From Ilex aquifolium (Eukaryota; Streptophyta; Magnoliopsida; Aquifoliales; Aquifoliaceae): a stretch of DNA of 64,000 nucleotides. This document shows, piece by piece, positions 22,890 to 34,337 of the stretch. The position numbers and the translations under genes were made by a program. Positions within the stretch are counted from its first letter, which is position 1, and each line of letters opens with the position of its first letter. The notes under the pieces were generated by a model. It had not been told where the DNA came from. It saw nothing but the letters and a program-made list of their open reading frames with translations, and searched no databases. The DNA is taken from the NCBI GenBank assembly GCA_951799425.1, contig OX637405.1, positions 17,457,089-17,521,088 of the forward strand, in the 5' to 3' direction.

Positions 22890-25863
22890 TGTGACGCCCC
22901 AAAATCCGGGGGTCCGTTGATTACCCATCAACCCGCGGAATACCTGTAGATACCTAGTATCTCGATATCACACTGTTATGCCCCATTTACCGGGGTCCAT
23001 AACTTAACGAAATTTGGGCAGAGTCTCCTTTGTATGGGGAGCTCTACCCAATACCCAACCTGTGCAATACACAATTACCAGACCCATCCGAGGTCAAATA
23101 TAAAGCAATGGCCGCACCGGGTCCATGTATAAGTAAACATTGGCCACACTGGGTCCAATTAACTATACTTAAATCAAAACATGAAAGGCTAATCTAACAA
23201 TAGTCTTTATAAGTTCTATTACAATTATTTTACGCATTACATGCCCCAAAATATAGTTTCTAACATGTAATTACACAAAACATTAAGTAAAGCCACATGC
23301 GGCTTTCTTCAAGCATGAGGGTCCAAAATGGAGCCATCCGCTGGTGTATCTCTCCCACCTGAAATGTGTTCCCGTATAGGGTGAGCCAACGCCCAGTAGA
23401 GTATTTCCTACAGAGGCTACTCCTCAACCTATATGCATATGAAATGTTCACATGCAACATCCATAAATCCGTAACCATTCCATCAAATAATATACAATTA
23501 AATGATGTAATGCTATAATGTCATGCCACAAATGAGGTGAGACCCACCCATGTGCACTCAACCCGAGTCCACTCTGACTCCCTTTACATGTCAATGACAT
23601 GTATGTTAAACCGGGCTACCTAAGCCCCATGAATGAGATGAGACTCATGTACTCAACCCGAGCCCTTCCCGGCTCCCACACACACAATGCGAATGCCAAT
23701 GTGTACCACATGCTATGAGTGAGATGAGACTCAATCATGTAACACAACCCGAGTCCTTCCCGACTCCCACAACACAATGCAATGTGTAATGAACCCGTCT
23801 TCGACGGAAAATATGATACTCATTGGATGAGTATATTTTATATCAAAATCTTGTGTCTTGTTGGGCAACGGATTTTGGAATTACACCGCCGGTTCCGTAC
23901 ACCATGTCACTTTTCCGGAATTTCACCTCAGGGGAGTGACTGAACCAAGTGATTCCGGGTCTTTCACCCGAGGAAGTCGCCATGCCCCTTCTTGCTATAC
24001 CCAGACACAAGTTTTACTTATGCAATGCAACCATGCGACTCAAAAAGGATCGTCGATCCACTTTTCTCCCGAGTCCACATATCAAGCACCAAACAAGGTG
24101 TTGATTAACCATGCACCACCTACACATGCCTCCACTAATGACTAATGTCCATGAATGGAGTTACCAATGTCATGCTCTATATGCAATAATGCCAATGAGC
24201 AATTTCCATGACCATATGCATTTAATACCACATAGATTGTGGTACAACACCCATGCACAACATCCTTATGACACAATGTCCATGTATGTGATGTTCCTGT
24301 ACATATGCAATGTAATGACCCATTGCTTCTCTCATGCAAGGTTCATATGTAATGAATGCCATATGAACTGTCTCTACCACATTCCAACATATGGTATTAA
24401 CAACAACCATGCACACACACACACCACTCATGATGTGAATTCCCCGTGCATATGCAATGCGATGTATCATTGCAATAACATTATGTCACATATGTAATGC
24501 ATGTCATATGGACTAAATTAACATAATCAATTCCATTCCATGGCAATTTACATTATAAACGTATAAATTCCATACTTCATCACAACAATTGATATATCAA
24601 AATATATATCTGACATTCACAATTTCAACATAAATCATATCGTACACATATGATTTTCATTTACCACATAAGGCATAACATGTTATTTATCATATAACAA
24701 TTTCAATCCATTTAGGTATTTTGTCAAACACCTTCAAGGCAAACAACATGGTAACACATATCATGCCCAATTTCCACATAATTCAAGAAATTCCAATAGG
24801 AAATTTCTACATACTAATTTAGGATAAAATTATTTTACCTAAATTCCACTAATAGGCAAGTGTAATTTTCTAACAACCTACCCACCATCTTCATTATTCC
24901 ATAACCATATACATATAAATATATGTATACATAGGTCAATATATATAGATATACATATATATATATATATCCAACCCATTTATCATAGGCATTTCTAGGT
25001 AAGAAATCAACCCAAGTAGGAGAACCCCTACCTCTTGTAGCGTGAGAATCCCGTAGGAAGCTCCCAAGACCCGAAAACCCAACTCGAAGCTTGATTTTCC
25101 CAACTCCCAAAATTTCACCTTCGGTGAAATTCGTTGTTTTTGGTACCCACGCGTAGCCTTCGTCGACGTGATCACTTCTCCCTTCTAGCTCGACGGAATC
25201 CGAGCAACAAAATACAACTCGAATCTTGATTTTCGTATACCCTCATCCGTTCACCTTCGTTGAAACTTGTGGTTTTTGGTACCCACGCGTAGCCCTCGTC
25301 GCATAGATGAACTTTGCCTTTTGAATCGACGAATTCCGACGGACGGAACTCCCGGAATCGGAGCGGGAAGGCTAAAGAAATTTTTTTCTTTTCTCTCTTT
25401 GCTTGGCCGGCTGGTTTCAGTCAAAGGAGGAGATATTTCTTCTCCAAAAAAGCTGATTTTTGAGGGTATTTATAGGCAAAAATGTGTGGTCCACATCGCA
25501 CCGCATATTTTCGACTTTCGGGTCCGTTTTTCGTCCCGAAACGATTCATTATACCTCGGATTAAGTTCAAATTAATTTTATTTGAACTTTAACTTAATTT
25601 TAAGGAAATTTTATAAAAAATATTTTTGGGGACCTTTAAAATGTCATTCGTCACGCAGTCGCCTCGAACGACGTGCAAAAATCCGACTATCTCGGAATTC
25701 GACGAAATTTGACAGGGTGACTAGATTTCGCGATACGAATCCAACGGCGAACTCTGTTTCCTCATCCGAGGTCTAGAGTATGAGTATTTCAAATACGCAT
25801 TAGGATGGCAAATGACCATTTTGCCCTTACTCAGAAAAATTTCAAATTTTCCCGGGTTTTACA
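22890..25863 (-). repeat. 5' LTR of the young element
   Basis: It has the same length as the other LTR and is collinear throughout (constant offset 4136). The one difference noticed is C at 25279 versus G at 21143. The TATA box is at 25467-25476, minus strand. Confidence 0.95.
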
Positions 25864-25868
25864 TTCTC

Positions 25869-26620
25869 TCTCTATCTATCATTGATAAAAAAAAATTCAA
25901 ATATGTAAAGATTTGATTTATTTTTCATCTCTCTCCCCCTATTTTCTCTCTCTATTTATATCAACATTACATCAACACAATTACACTAATCAGTTATACC
26001 AATCAGTTGCAATTGTCCTATAATACACCAAACAGTTACTCATACGTTCTAATAAACCAGACAGTTACAACAAACAATTACACAAAATTATAACACCAAT
26101 TCAATTTGTCATTTAGTTGTTTACATAAACTAAATAGTTGCACCATTTATTATCCCGACATCGTTACACCAATTATATATACCAAAGTTAGTATAATGGT
26201 AAAGTCTTTTGTGTAATGATAAACCCAATTTGGTGTATATAATTGTTGTAACCATGTCGTGATACTAAATGATATAACTCTTTGATTTATGTAAATAACT
26301 GAATGATAAATTGGGTTAGTGTTGTAATTTCATATAATTGTTTAATGTAACTGTTTGGTTTATTAAAACACATGAGTAACTGTTTGGTGTATTAGAGGGT
26401 AATTGTAACGTAATTGTGTTGTTGTAATGTTGATATAAGGAGAGAGAATAAGGAAATAAGGGGAGAGGGAGTGAGAGAGAGAAAAAAATAGGGGGAGAGA
26501 GATGAAAAAATTAAATCAAATCTTTACATATTTAAAAAAAAAAACAAATTATCAATGTGAGAGAAAGAGAGAGAGAGAAATAGAGAAAAAAATAGGAAAG
26601 AGAAAGTGAGAGAGTAATGG
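25869..26620. repeat. Long inverted repeat (foldback) inside the hAT-like element
   Basis: The two arms, each roughly 340 bp, face each other around a centre near 26205. CACCAAACAGTTACTCAT near 26030 pairs with ATGAGTAACTGTTTGGTG near 26368, and AAATATGTAAAGATTTGATTT near 25900 pairs with its complement near 26520. The left arm continues beyond the young retrotransposon, into about 18668-18753 (CATTACTCTCTCACTATC against its complement near 26600). Confidence 0.8.
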
Positions 26621-27001
26621 AGTAATAAATGGTCTTTTAGTCTTTTTTTTTTTAAAATGCACTTAAGGTCAAATAAGTTTTTTTAATGTAGTTTAGGTCA
26701 AATAAGTCTAAATTTTTGTACCGGCTTTCAAATTACCCAAGTAAAAAAGTCTGGACTTTAGGCCCTCATAATTGTAGATAAATAGTTGGCCCACTTTAAA
26801 TTTTAAGTCCATGAAAATTATAAGCCCTCCAAAAAAAACCCTGTCAAGATTTAAGGCCAATAAAAAATTTTAATTTCAATAATTTTTTGGGCTCATGATT
26901 CAACCCGTAACAAAAAAAATCAAAAAATCAAAATTTTATTAAAAAACAACTGATGGTATACTTAAAAGTCAAGTCATAATTCACCCAATCATTCTCAAAT
27001 A

Positions 27002-27002
<1 letters not shown>

Positions 27003-27046
<44 letters not shown>
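27003..27046. repeat. (CT)n microsatellite
   Basis: About 21 uninterrupted CT units lie in the hAT-like element. Confidence 0.95.
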
Positions 27047-27048
<2 letters not shown>

Positions 27049-27676
27049 TGCAACACTAGAAACTAGAAAGCCCATATCTCTCATTTTCATTCTCACTCAC
27101 TGTCTCTCCATATCAATTTCAAATAATTTTTTTTTATATGTTTGTTTAACTTCAAAAATAAAATCATTAAATGTTGATCATTTAAAAAATTTTATCTTGA
27201 TCTTGAATGTTTTTTAAAACCTAGCAATTTTTCTGAAATTGATAGTTTAGATTTATTTTTAAAATAAAATATTTTAAAGAAGATTTTATAAATGAAATAA
27301 AATACTTCAATTGAGATACTAAATTATATAAAAAGACTAATTTTTTTTCTTCAAATGTATGCATTGCTTATAGAATATTATTATTAATTTTTGTAGAATT
27401 TACTTCTACAAAAAGAAGCTTTTCAAAATTAAAATAAATAAAATCTTACTTAAAATTGACTATGTTACAAGAAAAAATAATTGGATTAGCTATATTATCA
27501 ATGAAAAAAAATTATGATAACAAAATTTAAATATAAAAACTCTCTTTATACTTTTACAACTCAAAAAATGAGAAGAATTAATTTTAATCAAAAATTTTAA
27601 CACTAAAAATAAAAAGGCCTCAAAATGAATTACCCCTTTAGGTCTCAAATTGCCTTGAGCCGCCCCTGATTGCCAA

Positions 27677-27965
27677 AGCCTGTATATGTCGATAAACACT
27701 CTTTTTACTATTAATGATTTTCTACTTATTGCTTTTGATTTTAGTCTTGAAATGGAGAAGAAGAAAAATTGTTCTAGGAGGAGTGATGTTGACAACGGTT
27801 GTGTCACTCCAAAAAGAAAGTTTTATTTTGGCATTTTTCAGTTGACATGTATTTGTCGGTTTCTAATTTCTTTAAGTTTGTTTCTAAGTATTATTGTTTG
27901 TGGAGTCTAATTTTTATGTCATCATCATGAGTATTTTTTTGTTAGATAAATAACATTATGGAGTT
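27677..27965. other. Flanking sequence right of the hAT-like element
   Basis: A 74-codon open frame (27686-27910, containing MEKKKNCSRRSDVDNG) is present. I recognise nothing in it and give it little weight. Confidence 0.4.
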
Positions 27966-28216
27966 TGATAACTAATTAGCACAAAACTTTGTATATTTTT
28001 ATGTGCTAATCATCTTATTTTAATTGCTTTTGGAGATTAAATGATGGGAGTTGGGTTAATTGAGTTCTTAACGATGATATTTGGTTTTTGCAGTTAAAAG
28101 GTGCTAAATGAGGCTTATTAAGGCCTTCCCAAACCATTTGAGACAAATGATGATGAAAATGTAGCTTGGGGATAGCTCAGGAGAGGAGGAAATCAGAAAA
28201 TCAGGAAGTCAGCCAA

Positions 28217-28320
28217 ACCGTACTGGTACGCGTACCGGTACGCTAAGGCTACTGGAGTTCAGCATACCGGTATGCATACCAGTACGCTGAAGCCACTGGA
28301 GTTCGACGTACCGGTACGTT
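28217..28320. repeat. Palindrome array CGTACCGGTACG, third family
   Basis: About five copies of GTACCGGTAC-type palindromes (variants GTACTGGTAC and ATACCGGTAT) are joined by the spacer GCTACTGGAGTTC(A/G). The array ends GTACGTTTTGCC. The spacer and end phrase are almost those of the array at 15605-15692, although the surrounding LTR is of another family. Confidence 0.92.
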
Positions 28321-28970
28321 TTGCCTGATTTGCCCAAATACTCTGCAACTCATGTCTGCTACTTTGAGGGTCCCACCAACAGACCTCCCATGCTCCCCTG
28401 ACACGCCCACAACACTATTCACCCCTTTCACACCCTTGATTGCAAGTTTGGAGCCTAGGTAATCAATGAGGAGAGAGAAGAGAAGGGGAGCTGGGTGTGC
28501 AGACAAGCTCTGCAACCCCTCTGTCCAACCCATTCCTCCTGCACCCCTACAGATGGAGGTCACTTCTGGAGTCTAGGGCACCTCTCCAAGCACGTTTTTG
28601 GGAAGCCAAGTCCAAAAAATGAAAATATATTCAGCATTCACAAGTTTTGAAGAGTGTGGCTACCTAAGCTTAGGAGTAGTTCAGGGAGGAAGATGATGAA
28701 TAGTGCTAGGGAGATAAAATTCATGTTTTTGCATTTTCTTCACCCATTTCATTGCAGTAAGTTGTAGTTCCCTTGTAATCTTTATTTCTTCCATTGTAAT
28801 CTCTTTTAATTCTAGTCTAACCAAGTTAATTCAAATGCTCTTGCACTTTTATTTTTCGGCTGGGTTTTATTTTCAAGCTTTGTTTTTAGTTGTGAAATGA
28901 ATTCTCCTCTGTAGCTTACATTCTCCTAGCATTAATACAAGTTCTAATCTTCATTTCTTCTACATATCTC

Positions 28971-31476
28971 TGTAACGCCCCAAATACCCCCTTGGACGGC
29001 ATTACATACTAACAACCATTTACAACATTAGAGCACTAATAAAATCCATAAATAACCGGGGGTCCTTAATTTAACAAAATTCGGGCAGAGTCTCCTTTGT
29101 TCGGGGAGCTCTACCCAAAACACAACCTGTGCAATTATACTACATCGATCACACCGGGTCCATTTATCCATAAAATATTTACAACATTATCCCAAAAGAT
29201 TTGCATTCACCGTATGTAATACCCACAATAACATTCCAAAAGAATAAGCCAAGACATGGCCACAATATCAAAAGAATATGCCATCTTTGGTCTTTACATT
29301 CCCAAAAAAAAAATTAACTATTATAGCGCAGCGGAAATTACAAAAGAAATCTAGACTACACAGTGTTTCAAAAGAATATTCTAGTCTAGAACAAAAGTAA
29401 ACGAAATCTCTAGATGTCCCACTCGGGATCCAAGTATCCCTCCAGTGAAGCCTCTCCATGGCCCGGCTCGTTAGCACCGAGCTCATCCTCTGGCACAAAA
29501 TCTGAAAAATGTTCAACTGTAGGGGGTGAGCATGAAGCTCTGTAGAAAAATCCTCCCAAACCCAAACAAGATTTAGAAAAGTATATAAAACGGTCGGTCT
29601 CATTTCACAAATAACATATATAACATTTTAAGTAAAACGAGGACATTTAAACATATCTCAAGTTTAGATAGCAACAGTAATTGAAATGGATAAATAAACA
29701 CAATATACCATTGGTAATCCATTCTACCATAAACCGTTTCCAACAAGTTCTCGCGGAATCCCATACTTCCCGAAACTCTTGTCGAAACCATTTCTGGTAC
29801 AATGCATGATAACCCACACTGTATGTCCGACACAACCCACGTTACTAATCCGTGATCATTAGTGATAGGAAAAGTTCATACCCACACGGCGTACAAAGGC
29901 GTCTACCCACTCCATGTGGTAGGAAAAGTTCATACCCACGTGGCATACAAAGACGTCTACCCACTACATGATACCCGGTTAATAGTAATCCATGTTCGTA
30001 TCGTACAACCACGCAAGAGATAAAATACCAACAAATATCTCACATACCCAACAATACCATAAACCCCCAATTTTTCAAGCAAATTCCATAAAATCCACAA
30101 ATCCATCATGAGACAATTTCAAATAAACAATGAAGAAAAATACAAGAGATCATGCACAATAGCATTTCAATACTCAACACAAAGCACTATAGTTTTCAAA
30201 GCCAAATTTGAGTAAAGATAGAGAGAGAAATCCATGTTTCTCACAAACTAAGGTTTTTATGGCTCTCCACCCATAACTTTTCTCAAAACATGATAAAGTT
30301 TGCAATAATACCAAGAGACAAGGAACCCATAGCAAATAGATATGATTAGAAGTCCAAATCATACATATATAATAACCCTAGCCTCAATGTAAGTGAATGG
30401 AAGGAAACCCCTACCTTGAATCCTTAATTTGTATGAAGAACTTGAGCTTTGATCTTGAATCTACCCTTAAATCTCTTGTTTTTCCCTTCCTTTCTTCCTC
30501 TCTAATGCTCTCTAGGGTTCCAAGAGGTGTGGGGGTGTGAGGGGAGTGAAAGAAATGAGGGCAAATGGAGTGAAAATGGGGTTTTAAACACAGCAGCCCC
30601 GAATTTCACTGTTCATGGGCTGTTTTGGTTTTCTCCAAAATTACGGTTTTGCCACTAAAATCTCTAATTTGATCCATATGACTACCCTAAGGTTTTTCGA
30701 CGTTCTGGATTCATTTTTAATGTTATTTTAACCTAAAAACATTTATTTTTATGATTTATCTCAAAACCAAAGTCAACGTACACCCGAAACACTAAAGTTT
30801 CTATTTTACCCATCTAAACCGGCTATTAATGAAGTTTTGTGATGTTTGCAAATAAAAGGTGATAAAGGGTGCTTCTTAAAGCCTTTTATACTTATTTTAA
30901 GCCTAAATGTACTCATTATTCTTATATTTTGATTTAGGATGCAAATGGAGACATTAAATGCAAAACGAAGCTAATTGGACTATTTCGACATCGCTTCGTT
31001 ATCTGGGCATAACTCTCTCATCCGAGCTCCGATTGAGATGATTCAAGATTCTATGGAATTCTAAGAAAGATATCTACAACTTTCATGTTTTGAGTTTTGA
31101 GAGATATTGACTGCATCAAGGTCTAAATCGCGCTTGAAGTTGCAGCTAGTGCACTATTCACGTGCACTGTTCACAGCCTGTTTCATCCCTTTTCCATTTC
31201 CAATCCATTCCTAAGCCAACCAAATCCATCCCGTACATGTTTAACATGGTTTTCCACCTAAAACTTGATACCTACAAGTTCTATTACACCCCATTTCATA
31301 CATCTACAAATCAAAACCAAGTTTCAACTACTATTTACCCTATTATCACAATACGAACATTTTTTTTTCTACGTTTACAATCTACCTAGTCCATGCATAC
31401 ATCCTTACACATATTACATTTCAAGGAAATTATGAATTGCTCGCTATATATATATATATAAGTGTGGGGGTTTACA
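28971..31476 (-). mobile_element. Solo LTR (TGTAACGCCCC family), third copy
   Basis: The ends are TGTAACGCCCC and GTGGGGGTTTACA. The flanks are ATCTC (28966-28970) and GTCTC (31477-31481), a 5-bp duplication with one difference. It is 2506 bp without coding content. The segment 29047-29165 (GGGCAGAGTCTCCTTTG, GGGGAGCTCTACCCA and CACCGGGTCC) matches the LTR of the young element near 18853-19020, which the two other copies of this family lack. Orientation is taken from its relatives. Confidence 0.8.
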
Positions 31477-32297
31477 GTCTCTTTACGTTATGCATGTCTT
31501 TCCTTTTACCATGAGTAGCTAGAGTTTTAGTTGGTTAATCCAAGGGAGACCTCCCCATGAGGATTCCATTTCAACTCTTCTTTTTTCCTCCACTCGGTGT
31601 ATGGTGGTTCGATTTGACTGGGTTGAGAGTGGATACGGTTGTGAGTCTTTGATATCCCGTAGGCCTGGTCACGGGTTATGCTTGGATCCTCACCTCTATT
31701 TCGTCCCTAACTTCCCACAAATCAATCGTCCATCTATGCATCATTGGAGGAAGGCTTTGAGTTGGATTGACATCCTCATTGGAGTGAATTCTTTGGATTA
31801 GCCAACACTTGTTTTCATTTCATTTTCATTCAAGAACACTATCATAAACCAAACTCAAAACTCAAAAGATTTTACATTTTCCTTTTCTTTCACAAAATCA
31901 CATTCACACACTTGAACTTTCCTTCCATGAGGAGATGACCTTGGAATACTTTTCCAAGTAAAACACGACAAGCAAAAGTCTCTCTGCGCTTGGGGAGCAT
32001 TTTTTTTCACACACGCATTTCATACATTTCATTCCATCCACCATTCCGTTGCCCTTTTTTTTGACATCATCCCAATGGAGAGTGACACTCCCTTCGCACC
32101 TACACCATATACACATTTGAGGGATGATATTAGGAGGTTAGGAACAACAAGGTTTTTGACCAAGCAATAACCTAAAGATCATGTTTTTTTAAGTTGGAAT
32201 CTAGCAGGTCTTTTAAGAATAATTTGACCAAACAATACTTTTCTAAAAACAATAACTTGAAATGGTCCACGTGGAACGCACATGTGCACTAACTAGT

Positions 32298-33230
32298 ATA
32301 TATATATATGTATTTTTTTTAGAAGTCAAACCAAATACTAAATTCAAAAGTGTACACAAATGGACCTTTTTCCTCTTAAGATGTCTCAACCACATACACC
32401 CATATACATTAAGTAAAACACCTCAATCTCAGGATAACTAAGGTGAAATAGTATTATGTCGCATTCTCGGCTTGGTTATTATATATGGTTTAAAAATCAA
32501 ATTTTTTAATCAAAAATTCTTAATCACGGCTTTTAGGGATAATAAAATTTCAAGAAATAAGGCTAAGGCTCAAATTATATTAAACATGGCCTAAAATCAT
32601 ATCTCAAGATTCCTTGGTAACACACTCCCTATGCTAGCAATTCAGAATCAAGCAATCATTCAAACATCAGAATTGATCAAAACAAATATAATGAGACCAT
32701 TCAAAGAGTGTTGTTTTATGAAATTATTCTTATTGAGTAAATGTAAATGTCACTCCAAGAATGATTGGCTCTAAACTCGCAAATGACATTATGTTAATCT
32801 CCATTATATGTATCAAGTTTCAAGGTAAGAATATATTTTCCTAACCTCTAATTCAAGCATGATCATACGTGTACTGATAATTAAGTTTCAATTGGGAATA
32901 TAAGTTATGATACTAAAGTGTAGGCTAAATTTCTATAACAAACTAAAGTATAAACAAATTCAGGTTTTCATTGTATACCACCTATCCAATCATCAGTCTT
33001 GTCATATGTACATAATTCAAAACAGTTGGCAGATTACCACTCAAAATTTGTGCAAGGAAACCATAATATATAACATTCTAAATGGGTTTCTATTACAGAC
33101 TCTAATAAAAAAAAATATGCAAACTAAGTCAAGCCTTGACTTCACTAACTATGACTGGGGCTTTGACTATTTCTCGACCCTAAACTAAATACTAATAAGT
33201 TACCAGCAAACACATCAAACAAACTAGTAG
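32298..33230 (-). other. Non-coding tail of element C, part 2
   Basis: Matches to the tail of B include AAGGCTCAAATTATATTAAAC, ATGGCCTAAAATCAT and CTCAAG. No gene is seen. It links the env-position gene relic on its right with the tail at 10779-11523. Confidence 0.6.
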
Positions 33231-33644
33231 TCATCTGGGAAGAAAGACCTGCCTCATCATGCGATCCAAGCTAAAGGCGGTGGAGAATCTCACCATGCTC
33301 TGCCAAAGTACCCCTAATCTATCTCTGCTCTCCAGAATCTGGAGCAAGAGGTCTCTGTCAAAAGGAGTATCCACATGGTCTCTAATCCGTGGACCCACTA
33401 TCTCCTTAGCATCTAGAGGCTCATCTCCCTCCTCATCCTCGCCAGGCTCTTCTCCCTCAGTCGTTGGTATGGCTCCTCTAACCACAGCGCCATAGCTTTT
33501 CATCAATGTCGTATTATCTAACACCATCGGGCACTTTTCCTTCAACATATCATCCCCCACCACAATACCTCTATCCAAACAAATACAAGTGACCAAGTAG
33601 TTGAACGGAAGTGAAGTATTCTTGGTGTTGTCCTTTAATATCTA
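33231..33644 (-). pseudogene. Element C env-position gene, C-terminal part
   Basis: The minus-strand frame begins with LPFNYLVTCICLDRGI, which aligns with LPFGTLVTELCKDHGV of the intact gene in element A. It runs for about 120 codons, including an acidic stretch (EGEEPGEDEEGDEP), and ends in RQVFLPR. The upstream part is cut off by the LTR inserted at 33645. The C-terminal tail differs completely from that of element A. Confidence 0.7.
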
Positions 33645-33928
33645 TGTGACGCCCCTAAAACCGGGGGTCCTATATTAACCGTTGATCATCCATCAACCCG
33701 CGGAAGTACCTGTGGATGTCGCTCAACCTGACACCACGTCAATAGCATCCCCTTAACCGGAATCATAAACCACAAATGTAAACCGGATTCAATTATTCAT
33801 TGGGTTCAACCAAGATCCAACATACCATGATTTATACTCCATTATAGTCCATTTACATCATTGGAGGGACGGAAAACATAGGCCGAAAACAAGGCAAAAC
33901 AGTTTTAAAAATTTAAATTTTCTAAGAG

Positions 33929-34029
33929 TGTACCGGTACAGCGTACCGGTACGGTTTGCCCACTGGAAAATGCGTACCGGTACACAGTACCGATACTGTC
34001 TGTCTACTGGGCAGCAGTGTACCGGTACT
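33929..34029. repeat. Palindrome array GTACCGGTAC, fourth LTR
   Basis: About five copies of GTACCGGTAC are present, one degraded to AGTACCGATACT. Spacers contain CACTGG and TACTGGG, and the phrase CGTACCGGTACGGTTTGCC recurs. It lies about 280-385 bp from the 3' end of this minus-strand LTR. Confidence 0.9.
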
Positions 34030-34337
34030 CTCTGCCCAGTTTTGCCTTTTTCAATTGTTTTTCATCTCCAATCCATTCCAAACCTTCCCAAAATCATCCA
34101 ATACATGTTTAATAAGATTTCTCATATAAAACATGATTTGTACAAGTTCCATTACAATTGATTTCATATATTTACACATCAAAATGGAATTTTCACAAAA
34201 AACTTTACAAAATAAACCATAATTGCCACAAGTCGGCTTTCTTCATCCTTGGGGCTAGAAATGGGAGCCGTCCGCCGGTGTAAACCCCGCACCTGAAATG
34301 TTTTTTCCACGAAGGGTGAGCCACGCTCAATAGGGTA

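Larger units (their letters stand above)
18754..25863 (-). mobile_element. Young deletion-derivative (LARD-like) Tekay-type retrotransposon
   Basis: This is a complete element of 7110 bp on the minus strand. It has two 2974-bp LTRs (22890-25863 as 5' LTR and 18754-21727 as 3' LTR), a 1162-bp internal part, a perfect primer site, a polypurine tract and the perfect duplication TTCTC (18749-18753 and 25864-25868). The internal part has no complete gene, only short relics of gypsy protease and reverse transcriptase. It is therefore non-autonomous and must have used proteins made elsewhere. I found one difference between the two LTRs, so the insertion is very recent. Confidence 0.95.
18429..27668. 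mobile_element. hAT-like non-autonomous DNA transposon, split by a retrotransposon
   Basis: The left end CAGGCCCGACCCAA and the right end (minus strand) CAGGGGCGGCTCAA are imperfect terminal inverted repeats, 10 of 14 bases alike. They are flanked by ATTGCCAG (18421-18428) and ATTGCCAA (27669-27676), an 8-bp duplication with one difference, as expected for hAT. Without the nested retrotransposon (18754-25863) it is about 2.1 kb. It has no transposase ORF. Inside are a long inverted repeat and a CT microsatellite. The terminal match is modest, so the assignment is probable rather than certain. Confidence 0.55.
27966..32170 (+). mobile_element. LTR copy related to 7223-9036, interrupted
   Basis: Long similarity to the solo LTR at 7223-9036 is seen from AAGAGTGTGGCTACCTAAGCTTAG, through GGTTAATCCAAGGGAGACC, to GGATGATATTAGGAGGTTAGGA. 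It starts at about TGATAACTAATTAGCAC. No internal genes are present, so it is probably a solo LTR. The borders are approximate and I found no clear duplication. The element at 28971-31476 is inserted in it. The palindrome array is at 28217-28320. Confidence 0.6.
11665..32297 (+). mobile_element. Possible Helitron-like insertion, heavily invaded
   Basis: The two flanks belong to the tail of element C, so something was inserted between them. The right border reads palindrome GCACATGTGC (32278-32287), five bases, then CTAGT (32293-32297), followed by AT. That resembles a Helitron 3' end. The left border lies in a TA run followed by TACTACTTTAAAAT, without a clear TC start. Sequence not explained by later insertions is 11665-13047, 17385-18428, 27677-27965 and 32171-32297, together about 2.8 kb. 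Other origins, such as simple host sequence joined by rearrangement, are possible. Confidence 0.3.

Noticed and set aside
27686..27910. 74-codon open frame with a basic segment
   Set aside because: No homology recognised, AT-rich surroundings, no sign of splicing or regulatory context.
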